Assembly (NCBI GenBank): GCA_031409955.1
Contig: JANNYF010000241.1
Location: forward strand, 1-6,981
Length of the DNA stretch: 6,981 nucleotides
Direction: 5' to 3'
Source of the DNA: JAFDVL01 sp031409955
GTDB taxonomy: Bacteria > Acidobacteriota > Blastocatellia > RBC074
Numbering within the stretch: the stretch's first letter is position 1; each line of letters starts with the position of its first letter. The translations under genes and the position numbers were made by a program. The notes beneath the pieces were generated by a model. It was not told where the DNA came from and did no database searches. It saw only the letters and a program-made list of their open reading frames with translations. Of this stretch, positions 1 through 5,472 are shown piece after piece.

Positions 1-3
1 TGA

Positions 4-13
4 GGCGATGATA
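4..13. repeat. Left 10-bp direct repeat, candidate target-site duplication
   Basis: The ten bases ggcgatgata occur here and again at 261-270. Both copies directly abut the ends of the 17-bp inverted repeat of the element between them. Direct repeats touching perfect terminal inverted repeats are what transposition with target duplication leaves behind. The copies share an eleventh base only because the element begins with c and c also follows the right copy. A chance or ancestral repeat is the alternative. Confidence 0.6.
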
Positions 14-260
14 CAGGGCTTATTCAAAGTCGCCAAAGGCGACCAACAATATAGCGTAGGGTACAGCGAACTCCCGTGAGCGCCACCCTACGAAGCGGAG
101 AACCAAACGCTCCGACGCTGAAGGCGTCGTACCTTCCCGAATGGTTGTTCGTCACCTTCGGCGACGGGAGTTTTGCGGCTCCACATCGTAGCGATTCTCG
201 CTACGCTATATTGTTCGTCATCTTCGATGACAAGAAGAATGCTACTTTGAATAAGCCCTG
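14..260. mobile_element. MITE-like palindromic element with 17-bp perfect TIRs
   Basis: The 247-bp element begins with cagggcttattcaaagt (14-30) and ends with its exact reverse complement (244-260). Inside are further mirrored segments: 45-59 pairs perfectly with 201-215 (15 bp), and 69-77 pairs with 164-172 (9 bp). Local hairpins are layered on these: 29-43 (gtcgcc/ggcgac, loop aaa), 55-62 with 85-92 (8 bp), 113-129 (6-bp stem), 151-165 (one mismatch), 187-205 (8-bp stem, loop ttc) and 217-231 (6-bp stem, loop ttc). No transposase or convincing gene is present; open frames across 76-285 on both strands look like by-products of the repeats. Size, TIRs and flanking direct repeats fit a non-autonomous element mobilised in trans. 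The element lies just past the 3' end of the minus-strand SEC-C gene, so its hairpins may also end that transcript. The transposase family is not identifiable from this window. Confidence 0.7.
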
Positions 261-270
261 GGCGATGATA
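261..270. repeat. Right 10-bp direct repeat, candidate target-site duplication
   Basis: This is the second copy of ggcgatgata. It starts at the base immediately after the right terminal inverted repeat, matching the copy at 4-13 that ends immediately before the left one. Confidence 0.6.
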
Positions 271-289
271 CCGCACGGGTTATAGGGTT

Positions 290-1327
290 TTACTTACCAC
301 AACATTTTTTATACTTCTTCCCCGACCCACACGGACACGGATCATTGCGTCCGACATCCATGCTTTTCAGGAGCTTGCCATCAGCGGCTCTGGTGTAGCC
401 GTCAGGCAGTCCTGATGATGGACTGGCGGGCGGATGGGCGGGCAGACCAAAGCCGAGTGTATCTGCCAAGCCCCCAGACTCGTCCCCATAGTCCCAGCCG
501 CGAAACAAATTATCACGGCTCGCGGGCAATCCCTTTCCAGTCGCCGCACGCTTGGCTTCCTCAACTCGTTCTCTCTCCCAGCGCTCTTGCCGCCCTGCGA
601 TTTCTTCGGGCTGGTAAAAGCTCCACAAATCTCTGTCCAGCGGCGCGCCAAACGTTGCGCCATCTCGTTCGACATCCCTGACGATGTCGTCATAGCTGCC
701 CTGAATGGTTTCATCCACCAACCCACGGGCATAGGCAATTTGTGCGGCGGCTAAGCCACGGGCGGGATCAAGCTTGATGGGATACGACAAGATGAAGCTC
801 AGAAATAAGCCGTCCTCTTCCTCTGGGCCGATCAACAAATCACACAAAAACTGAAGGATGCGCTCGCGGCTGGCGGACTGTTCGAGGGCGATGATCGTCA
901 AGGCTGTGGCGGCATCGGTGCGAGCATAGCTCCAATTGTCATCGTCCAGATCGTTGTTGCGCGTAGCGAGAATATAATCCATCAGCGGAGTGACCGCCGC
1001 TTCGCCCAAACGCGACAGCGCGTAGGAGAAGATCGAAGCAACCCAATCGTTCATGACATCCCACGAAAGGTAGAGGGATTTGAGCATGCTCGGCAACGCC
1101 GCCGGGTCACGTTGTAAAGCCAGAATCGTGAGCGCGTGCATCGTGACCCACCATTCGCCATCTTCGCCCTCATACCAGTAATCTTCGTTGGCGAGGATTT
1201 CGCAGAGCGGGGTGGTAGCATCGGGGCGCAGCACCAATTCCTGAATATGCGCGGCGGTGACACGGTCTTCTTCCGTGAGCAGCAATGCGATCAATTCTTC
1301 CGTAGTTTGTTCTGAATATGGGGTCAT
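290..1327 (-). CDS. SEC-C motif protein with DUF1186/HEAT-like helical region
   Basis: The protein has 345 residues. Its last 20 residues are a textbook SEC-C motif, GRNDPCPCGSGKKYKKCCGK, with Cys331, Cys333, Cys342 and Cys343 as the likely zinc ligands. The same motif ends SecA and many accessory proteins of unknown function. The first roughly 240 residues are acidic and read as paired amphipathic helices (for example MHALTILALQRDPAALPSML and the stretch around YALSRLGEAAVTPLMDYIL), which suggests a HEAT-like or DUF1186-type scaffold. A glycine- and proline-rich linker leads to the zinc motif. There is no signal peptide or membrane segment, so it is probably cytoplasmic. The ATG at 1327 is chosen because AGGAGG lies 6 nt upstream and a good promoter ends further up; an in-frame ATG at 1363 would overlap that promoter's -10. 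It is divergent from spoVR. The motif assignment is secure, but the molecular role is unknown. Confidence 0.9.
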   Translation of the reverse strand: MTPYSEQTTEELIALLLTEEDRVTAAHIQELVLRPDATTPLCEILANEDYWYEGEDGEWWVTMHALTILALQRDPAALPSMLKSLYLSWDVMNDWVASIFSYALSRLGEAAVTPLMDYILATRNNDLDDDNWSYARTDAATALTIIALEQSASRERILQFLCDLLIGPEEEDGLFLSFILSYPIKLDPARGLAAAQIAYARGLVDETIQGSYDDIVRDVERDGATFGAPLDRDLWSFYQPEEIAGRQERWERERVEEAKRAATGKGLPASRDNLFRGWDYGDESGGLADTLGFGLPAHPPASPSSGLPDGYTRAADGKLLKSMDVGRNDPCPCGSGKKYKKCCGK

Positions 1328-1333
1328 ATCTGT

Positions 1334-1339
1334 CCTCCT
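1334..1339 (-). promoter_or_regulatory. Ribosome binding site of the SEC-C gene
   Basis: Read on the minus strand this is AGGAGG, six bases before the ATG at 1327. It decides the start over the in-frame ATG 36 bases upstream, which has no comparable site. Confidence 0.8.
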
Positions 1340-1358
1340 GGAAATTTTATTGCGCGGC

Positions 1359-1387
1359 ATCATAGTCGTGCATGTGCTGAAAGTCGA
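1359..1387 (-). promoter_or_regulatory. Sigma70-like promoter for the SEC-C gene
   Basis: On the minus strand, TCGACT (1382-1387, 4 of 6 to TTGACA) is separated by 17 bases from TATGAT (1359-1364, 5 of 6 to TATAAT). Transcription would start near 1352 and give a leader of about 25 nt carrying the AGGAGG site. This is a consensus match only. Confidence 0.5.
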
Positions 1388-1409
1388 GGCGCGATTCGTC
1401 CGTGAGATA

Positions 1410-1418
1410 TGCTATAGT
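1410..1418 (+). promoter_or_regulatory. Possible extended -10 promoter for spoVR
   Basis: TGcTATAGT is a good extended -10 element. No convincing -35 hexamer lies 16-18 bases upstream, which extended -10 promoters can tolerate. It would give a leader of about 40 nt before the spoVR start. It lies back to back with the minus-strand promoter in the 136-bp divergent gap. Confidence 0.4.
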
Positions 1419-1451
1419 GCCGCTGCACGCCCCTTAATCCAGCGCTCATGC

Positions 1452-1458
1452 AAGGAGG
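1452..1458 (+). promoter_or_regulatory. Ribosome binding site of spoVR
   Basis: AAGGAGG sits five bases before the ATG at 1464. It fixes the start at MDKEVKELEK, although the frame stays open for about 200 bases further upstream into the divergent gene. Confidence 0.85.
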
Positions 1459-1463
1459 CCACG

Positions 1464-4094
1464 ATGGACAAAGAAGTCAAAGAATTAGAGAAGGCTTTAG
1501 AACGTATTTGGGACATTGCGACCAATAAATTCGGGCTTGATCCGTATCCAGTGCGCTTTGAAATCGTCCCGTCAACTGTGATGTACGAAATCGGTTCGTA
1601 CGCGCTGCCCGGACGTTATTCGCATTGGACGTTTGGCAAGGCGTATCACAAGATGAAAACGATGTACGACCTAGGGCTGTCGAAGATTTACGAAGTCGTC
1701 ATCAACTCAAACCCCTCCTACGCTTTTTTGCTCGACACCAATTCTTTACTGCAAAACAAACTGGTCATCGCGCACGTTCTCGGTCACGTAGACTTCTTCA
1801 AACACAACGCCTGGTTTGGCCCGACGAATCGCCGCATGCTGGACGATGCGCAAACCCACGCCTCGCGCATCAGCGAATACGAATTCAAATATGGGCGCAA
1901 AGTCGTCGAAGAATTTCTCGACGCCGTGCTATCCATTGAAGAACATATTGACCCCAACTTCTTCATCAAGAAGCAACGCGATCCCAAAAAATTTGCCGAT
2001 AAACAAAACGAGCAGCGCCCCGTTGGCAAATACGACGACCTGCTCACCCTGGCCGAAAACAAAGTCCTGGATCAAGAGAATGAAGATCGGAAGGGCGACC
2101 ACACAATGGAGCCGGAGAAAGATTTGGTCTGGTTCATCCTGCAACACTCGCCGAGCCTGCAACCCTGGCAGCGCGACGTGATGAGTATGATTCACGACGA
2201 GATGCTGTACTTTGTACCGCAGATGCAAACCAAGATCATGAATGAAGGTTGGGCGTGCGCCGTAAAAGACACGTTGCTGGTGACAGAAAAAGGGTTCATT
2301 CGTTTCGATGAGTTGTATGAAGCTCAACAAAAGATCAGGGTCGCTAGTGGAGGAGAACTCAAACTTAACTCCATTACCGCCTTCCACAAAGAAGAGATGG
2401 TTCCAACGATTCGGATACGCACACGGCGAGGCTTTGAGATTGAGGGAGCCGAAAAACATCGCCTACAACTCGCCGATGGAACGTGGGAATACCTCAGCAA
2501 TGTGACGCAGGGGCAGCGAGTAAATTTAGCGTATCGAACTAATGTTTGGCCGACTGAGGAGCAAGAACTAAATTACATCCCAGCCCCTATGAGTTCTTCT
2601 TTGGCGGATGTTGCTGCGGCTGCCACAGTCTCAAGTTCTACTGTAATTCGGCACCTGCATGGTCAAGTGCAATCGCGTAGCGCTGATACTATCGAAAATG
2701 CCTTAACGACACTTGCTTATCAGCCAGGAAGAGAGGGCAAAGTCTTATCCTCTCGATATTCAATCCAAGTGCCCCTAACATTAAATGAGGAATTAGCTTG
2801 GTTTCTTGGATATTTCGTTGGCGATGGCAATACGACCAAATCAGGCATCGGGCTAACCACAGGTGATAAAGAACTAGCCGACAGATTGGCACAAACTATT
2901 TCATCATTATTCGGGTTACAGGCTGCTGTAAAATTAGATACCAGTGAAGATCATAGCCGTTGGCGTGTTGTAATCTACTCTCGTGAAATCTGGCGGTTGC
3001 TGGAAATGTTAGGAGTTGATTTGGCAGATAAAGCCAGAACCAAAAAGATTCCGCCTATCATTCGACGTTCTCCTAAAACCGTAATTTCGGCTTTCCTGCG
3101 TGGCTACTTTGACGCTGATGCGTATGCTGGAGCAGAAGGCATTCGCCTTTCTTCTGCGAGCGATGAGTTGATTAGCGTAGTACAAACAGTTCTACTTAAC
3201 TTCGGTATTCTTTCTCGCCAGCGCGAACACCTTCACGAGATTACACAGCTTGAAATCACAGGCAAATCCGCCGCCCGATTTTTGGAAGAAATTGGATTTA
3301 GCCTCCAGCGGAAACAACAAGCCTTGCGTGCTTACGTCGAAGCCCATCAATGGTTCAAGCAAGAAGACCTGACTGATGAAATTGTATCCATTGAAACTGG
3401 CCGTGCCGATGTCTATGACATCACTGTTGATGAAAAACACGCGTATGTGGCAAACGGCTTTATCAATCACAATTCCATTTGGCACGCTCGATTGATGCGC
3501 GAACTCGACTTGCCCGACAACGATCACCTCGAATTTGCGGAGTTGCATGCAGGTGTCGTTTCACCCTCACGCGGGCAATTGAATCCGTACTATCTCGGCT
3601 ACAAAATTTACGAAGACATTGAGAAGCGCTGGAACAATCCGACCAAAGAAGAAATTGAAAAGCTGGGGCGCAAGCCGGGCGAAGGCATGGCGAAATTGTT
3701 TGAAGTCCGCGAAGTGGACAACGACGTTTCCTTCCTACGCAATTACCTGACCGAAGAATTGTGCGAAGAGTTGGATTTATTTGTCTACGAATTGGTAGAC
3801 GAAGAAGATTGGACGATCACGGACAAGCGATGGGAACGCGTGCGCGATCAACTGGTCTCGAACATGACCAACTTCAGTTATCCCTACATCGAAGTTGCCG
3901 ATGGCGATTACGATGGCAACCGCGAGCTCTATTTGCGACATCGCCACGAAGGCGCGGATTTGGATATGAAGTATGCGCGCAAAGTTCTGGAGTATGTGTA
4001 CAAACTGTGGGGACGCCCGGTGCATCTGGAAACCAAAGTGGAAGAAGACTCGCTGGTGATGCACTACGACGGTGACGAACACAGCGAGAGCTGA
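1464..4094 (+). CDS. spoVR: SpoVR family protein interrupted by an intein
   Basis: The 876-residue precursor is made of SpoVR halves at residues 1-264 and 671-876 around an intein at 265-670. The spliced product would be 470 residues, the usual size for the family (Bacillus subtilis SpoVR, E. coli YcgB). Recognisable SpoVR stretches are YEIGSYALPGRYSHWTFGK, the HVLGHVDFF segment (His104, His108), NEGWA-SIWHARLM across the splice site, and GQLNPYYLGYKIYEDIEKRW in the C-terminal half. SpoVR is needed for spore cortex formation in Bacillus. In non-sporulating bacteria it usually accompanies PrkA-type kinase and YhbH/DUF444 genes in stress-linked operons; neither partner is in this window. The biochemical activity of the family is not established. 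It is predicted to be cytoplasmic. The insertion point lies in the most conserved motif, as is typical for inteins, so splicing is probably required for function. Confidence 0.95.
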   Translation: MDKEVKELEKALERIWDIATNKFGLDPYPVRFEIVPSTVMYEIGSYALPGRYSHWTFGKAYHKMKTMYDLGLSKIYEVVINSNPSYAFLLDTNSLLQNKLVIAHVLGHVDFFKHNAWFGPTNRRMLDDAQTHASRISEYEFKYGRKVVEEFLDAVLSIEEHIDPNFFIKKQRDPKKFADKQNEQRPVGKYDDLLTLAENKVLDQENEDRKGDHTMEPEKDLVWFILQHSPSLQPWQRDVMSMIHDEMLYFVPQMQTKIMNEGWACAVKDTLLVTEKGFIRFDELYEAQQKIRVASGGELKLNSITAFHKEEMVPTIRIRTRRGFEIEGAEKHRLQLADGTWEYLSNVTQGQRVNLAYRTNVWPTEEQELNYIPAPMSSSLADVAAAATVSSSTVIRHLHGQVQSRSADTIENALTTLAYQPGREGKVLSSRYSIQVPLTLNEELAWFLGYFVGDGNTTKSGIGLTTGDKELADRLAQTISSLFGLQAAVKLDTSEDHSRWRVVIYSREIWRLLEMLGVDLADKARTKKIPPIIRRSPKTVISAFLRGYFDADAYAGAEGIRLSSASDELISVVQTVLLNFGILSRQREHLHEITQLEITGKSAARFLEEIGFSLQRKQQALRAYVEAHQWFKQEDLTDEIVSIETGRADVYDITVDEKHAYVANGFINHNSIWHARLMRELDLPDNDHLEFAELHAGVVSPSRGQLNPYYLGYKIYEDIEKRWNNPTKEEIEKLGRKPGEGMAKLFEVREVDNDVSFLRNYLTEELCEELDLFVYELVDEEDWTITDKRWERVRDQLVSNMTNFSYPYIEVADGDYDGNRELYLRHRHEGADLDMKYARKVLEYVYKLWGRPVHLETKVEEDSLVMHYDGDEHSES
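2598..2726 (+). other. LacI-type helix-turn-helix segment inside the intein
   Basis: Intein residues 115-157 read SLADVAAAATVSSSTVIRHL, then HGQVQSRSADTIENALTTLA and YQP. This follows the LacI-family headpiece pattern (T-L-x-D-V-A, A-G-V-S, T-V-S-R-x-L-N, then V-S-x-x-T, A, L-x-Y-x-P-N) almost position by position. It covers helix 1, the turn, the recognition helix and the third helix up to the Y-x-P end. The main departures are T for G in the turn, I for S in TVSR, and QPG instead of xPN at the end. It lies between the splicing N-domain and the first LAGLIDADG motif, where DNA-recognition modules could assist the endonuclease. A role in target binding is inference; the sequence resemblance is direct. 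Confidence 0.75.
2778..3305 (+). other. LAGLIDADG homing endonuclease domain of the intein
   Basis: Two dodecapeptide motifs are present: WFLGYFVGDG at intein residues 182-191 (nt 2799-2828) and FLRGYFDADA at 280-289 (nt 3093-3122). Both keep the acidic residue needed for metal binding (Asp190 and Asp288). They are about 98 residues apart, as in monomeric two-motif enzymes. Downstream features typical of the fold include IRLSSASDELISVVQTVLLN and FGI. The frame is intact, so the endonuclease may be active. Its expected target is the intein-free spoVR allele around the codons for NEGWA/SxWH. Confidence 0.88.
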
Positions 4095-4372
4095 ACAAAT
4101 CAAAAGGTAAATATCAAAAGGTCGGTACGATAGAGATTGAGAAAATGATGTTCCAAATTGAGTCCCGAAGGGACGCCCAGACATTAGCCCCGGATGCAAT
4201 CCGGGGGACGAGCCGAGAGATGACCCAAGCCCCAGCGGGGCAACAGAATCCTCCTTTCAATGCAAGCGTCTGTCGCCCCGCTGGGGCTGGCAATTCTTCC
4301 GTCGCTCTTCCCCGCGCTCACGCACGGGGCTAATCTCTCACGTCCCGTTGGGACTCTATTCGGAAATTCTTT

Positions 4373-4402
4373 TTCATATCTATAGATTCTGGTTTTTATA
4401 AA
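4373..4402 (+). promoter_or_regulatory. Weak candidate promoter for the response regulator cluster
   Basis: TTCATA (4373-4378, 4 of 6 to TTGACA) and TATAAA (4397-4402, 5 of 6 to TATAAT) are 18 bases apart in an AT-rich stretch. This stretch lies between the hairpin core and the right outer arm of the composite repeat. The leader would be about 70 nt. AT-rich DNA gives such matches by chance, so this is tentative. Confidence 0.25.
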
Positions 4403-4428
4403 AAAAGTGCTTTGCTTCTGAACTACAC

Positions 4429-4462
4429 TTTTGCCTTTTGCCTTTTGATATTTGCCTTTTGA
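4429..4462. repeat. Degenerate TTTTGCC heptamer tandem repeat
   Basis: ttttgcc occurs twice in a row (4429-4435, 4436-4442) and is followed by ttttgatatttgcc and ttttgat variants. The complementary units (caaaagg) sit in the left arm at 4101-4121. Short heptamer tandem repeats of this kind are scattered in intergenic regions of several bacterial groups. Here they make up most of the outer arms of the composite palindrome. Confidence 0.6.
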
Positions 4463-4478
4463 TTTTACGATTGCGCCT

Positions 4479-5225
4479 ATGTCAATTCTCATCGCCGAAG
4501 ACAACCTCGCCCAACGCGTGTATTTGCGTGAACTGCTGGAACGCGAGTTCAAAAAATACACTCCCGTGCTGGATGCCGCCGATGGTGACAGCGTCGTCAA
4601 GCTCGCGCTCGAACATCGCCCACGGCTTTGCATTCTTGACATTCAAATGCCGGGCTTGTCGGGTGTCAAAGCGGCGAAAGCCATTTGGAAAAGCTTCCCG
4701 GAAGCGCGCGTGATTTTCTGGACGCAGTTCCCGCACGAAATCTACATCACCGAAATTCGCAAGCTTGTCCGCAGCGTCGAGCCGCATCCGGCTTACGGGT
4801 TCATAGACAAAAACAATCCCGAAGGCCGTCTGCTGCGCTTTATCGCGGCGGTGTTGGAAGACGGCGCGGATATGATTGATCCGAATTTCAAGGACGCGTT
4901 CACCCAACCGCTGCTGACCGATTTTGAGGCGGAAGCGTTGTATTACCTCGCGCTCGGCTTATCAAATTGGGCGATTGCACGCAAATGCCAATTGAGCCTG
5001 CGCGGCGTCGAAAGCCGCTTGACCACACTTTATGAAAAGCTGATGCCGACGAGTTCGGAAGGCACGAAGGAAGAAGCCTACGACAAACTCGCCTTCAATA
5101 TTCGCACCCGTGCATACTTTGAAGCGTTGCGGCGCGGCCTCATCAATCAGGATGAATTGGAAAAAGCGAGCAAGTCGTTGGACGTGTGGTTGGAGAGGGA
5201 CGGGAAGAAATTTACGACGGAGTAG
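4479..5225 (+). CDS. Two-component response regulator, receiver plus LuxR-type HTH
   Basis: The protein has 248 residues. The receiver domain spans about 1-125: acidic pair Glu7-Asp8 in MSILIAEDN, phosphoacceptor Asp54 in CILDIQMPGLSG, Thr82 in FWTQF, and Lys111 in FIDKNNP. Residues about 145-187 (LTDFEAEALYYLALGLSNWA onward) resemble the NarL/LuxR DNA-binding helix-turn-helix, though the match is looser than usual. A helical tail of about 60 residues follows, longer than in typical NarL proteins. It is a cytoplasmic transcription regulator activated by phosphorylation. The likely partner is the propeller sensor starting at 5861. The ATG at 4479 is chosen because the receiver begins right there; an in-frame TTG at 4452 lies inside the heptamer repeat. 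No Shine-Dalgarno sequence is visible. Its end overlaps the putative antitoxin start by 40 bases. Confidence 0.9.
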   Translation: MSILIAEDNLAQRVYLRELLEREFKKYTPVLDAADGDSVVKLALEHRPRLCILDIQMPGLSGVKAAKAIWKSFPEARVIFWTQFPHEIYITEIRKLVRSVEPHPAYGFIDKNNPEGRLLRFIAAVLEDGADMIDPNFKDAFTQPLLTDFEAEALYYLALGLSNWAIARKCQLSLRGVESRLTTLYEKLMPTSSEGTKEEAYDKLAFNIRTRAYFEALRRGLINQDELEKASKSLDVWLERDGKKFTTE

Positions 5226-5470
5226 AAACGATAATAACCAGTAAAATTACAATGATGAATGGCGTGCCAATGTTACCGCTGGATCAGGAAATGCGGGATG
5301 CTCTCGGTGTCGAGGTTGGCGATGACGTGGAAGTATCCGTCTCGGATCGAATGCTCATCATTCGCGCAGCTTCGGAAGTCGAACGCAAAGCGAAGATGGA
5401 CAGAATCTTTGCACAACTGCTCGTCGAACGTGACAGCGCGTACCGCAGGTTAGCCGAGGGCGTGAAATAG
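5186..5470 (+). CDS. AbrB/MazE/SpoVT-type antitoxin
   Basis: The protein is 94 residues if read from the GTG at 5186. Residues about 19-60 (SKITMMNGVPMLPLDQEMRD, ALGVEVGDDVEVSVSDRMLI) match the swapped-hairpin AbrB fold: a first strand, a P-L-x helix, the G-V-x-V-G-D-x-V turn and the final strand ending in LIIRAA. The charged tail from about residue 62 (EVERKAKMDRIFAQLLVERD and on) is where such antitoxins usually wrap the toxin. It probably binds its own promoter and neutralises the Doc-like toxin two bases downstream. The start is uncertain. The GTG at 5186 overlaps the response regulator by 40 bases, while the ATGs at 5252 and 5255 would remove part of the first strand. None has a strong ribosome site; a rare start such as ATT 5210 or ATA 5231 cannot be excluded. 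Confidence 0.8.
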   Translation: MVGEGREEIYDGVETIITSKITMMNGVPMLPLDQEMRDALGVEVGDDVEVSVSDRMLIIRAASEVERKAKMDRIFAQLLVERDSAYRRLAEGVK

Positions 5471-5472
5471 CC

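Larger units (their letters stand above)
2256..3473 (+). mobile_element. Intein with LAGLIDADG homing endonuclease in SpoVR
   Basis: This in-frame insertion encodes 406 residues between Ala264 and Ser671 of the precursor. Block A is CAVKDTLLVTEKGFIRFDEL, starting with nucleophile Cys1. Block B contains GAEKHRL with the conserved His68, but Ala replaces the usual Thr of the TxxH motif. Blocks F and G read DVYDITVDEKHAYVANGFINHN, with Asp388, His395, penultimate His405 and terminal Asn406; the +1 extein residue is Ser. Removal rejoins NEGWA to SIWHARLM. All core splicing residues except the block B Thr are present, so self-splicing is predicted. Residues about 1-100 and 370-406 form the Hint splicing fold, with a LacI-like segment and an endonuclease inserted between. 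Base composition is uneven: 60-base samples at 2761 and 2881 are 38% and 35% GC but one at 2941 is 50%, against 47-60% in three extein samples. This weakly supports horizontal entry. Confidence 0.95.
4097..4465. repeat. Composite inverted repeat with six mirrored hairpins
   Basis: The gap between spoVR and the response regulator is almost entirely one imperfect palindrome. The outer arms, 4097-4121 and 4441-4465, match at 24 of 25 positions as reverse complements. An inner pair, 4151-4166 and 4350-4365, matches at 13 of 16. Between them lie six hairpins in mirrored order: A 4162-4174 (gtccc gaa gggac), B 4188-4206 (8-bp stem, loop gca), C 4229-4241 (gcccc agc ggggc), C' 4275-4287 (gcccc gct ggggc), B' 4310-4329 and A' 4342-4354 (gtccc gtt gggac). 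A pairs with A', B with B' and C with C', so the DNA or RNA can form either six small stems or one long one. No target duplication is visible at the outer ends. It begins two bases after the spoVR stop and may act as its terminator. Open frames across it are repeat by-products. Confidence 0.75.

Noticed and set aside
76..285. Open frames of 60-70 codons on both strands across the left element
   Set aside because: They lie inside the hairpin-rich MITE-like element, mirror its repeats, and show no family resemblance or ribosome site.
367..754. Frames of about 90-120 codons overlapping the SEC-C gene
   Set aside because: They are shadows of the gene's coding bias; none has a recognisable domain or ribosome site.
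1257..1463. In-frame extension of SpoVR by 69 residues upstream
   Set aside because: It would overlap the divergent gene and its promoter, while AAGGAGG sits directly before the ATG at 1464 where SpoVR similarity begins.
1929..2459. Minus-strand frame of 176 codons antisense to spoVR and the start of the intein
   Set aside because: It crosses the extein-intein boundary and has no recognisable domain, while the plus strand encodes conserved SpoVR and splicing motifs.
4145..4333. Open frame across the six-hairpin core, and a minus-strand frame at 4184-4642
   Set aside because: Both are created by GC-rich palindromes. The minus-strand one also runs antisense into the clear receiver domain gene.
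4162..4354. CRISPR-like array suggested by repeated GC-rich short motifs
   Set aside because: The units are distinct mirrored hairpins, not direct repeats with equal spacers, and no cas gene is present.
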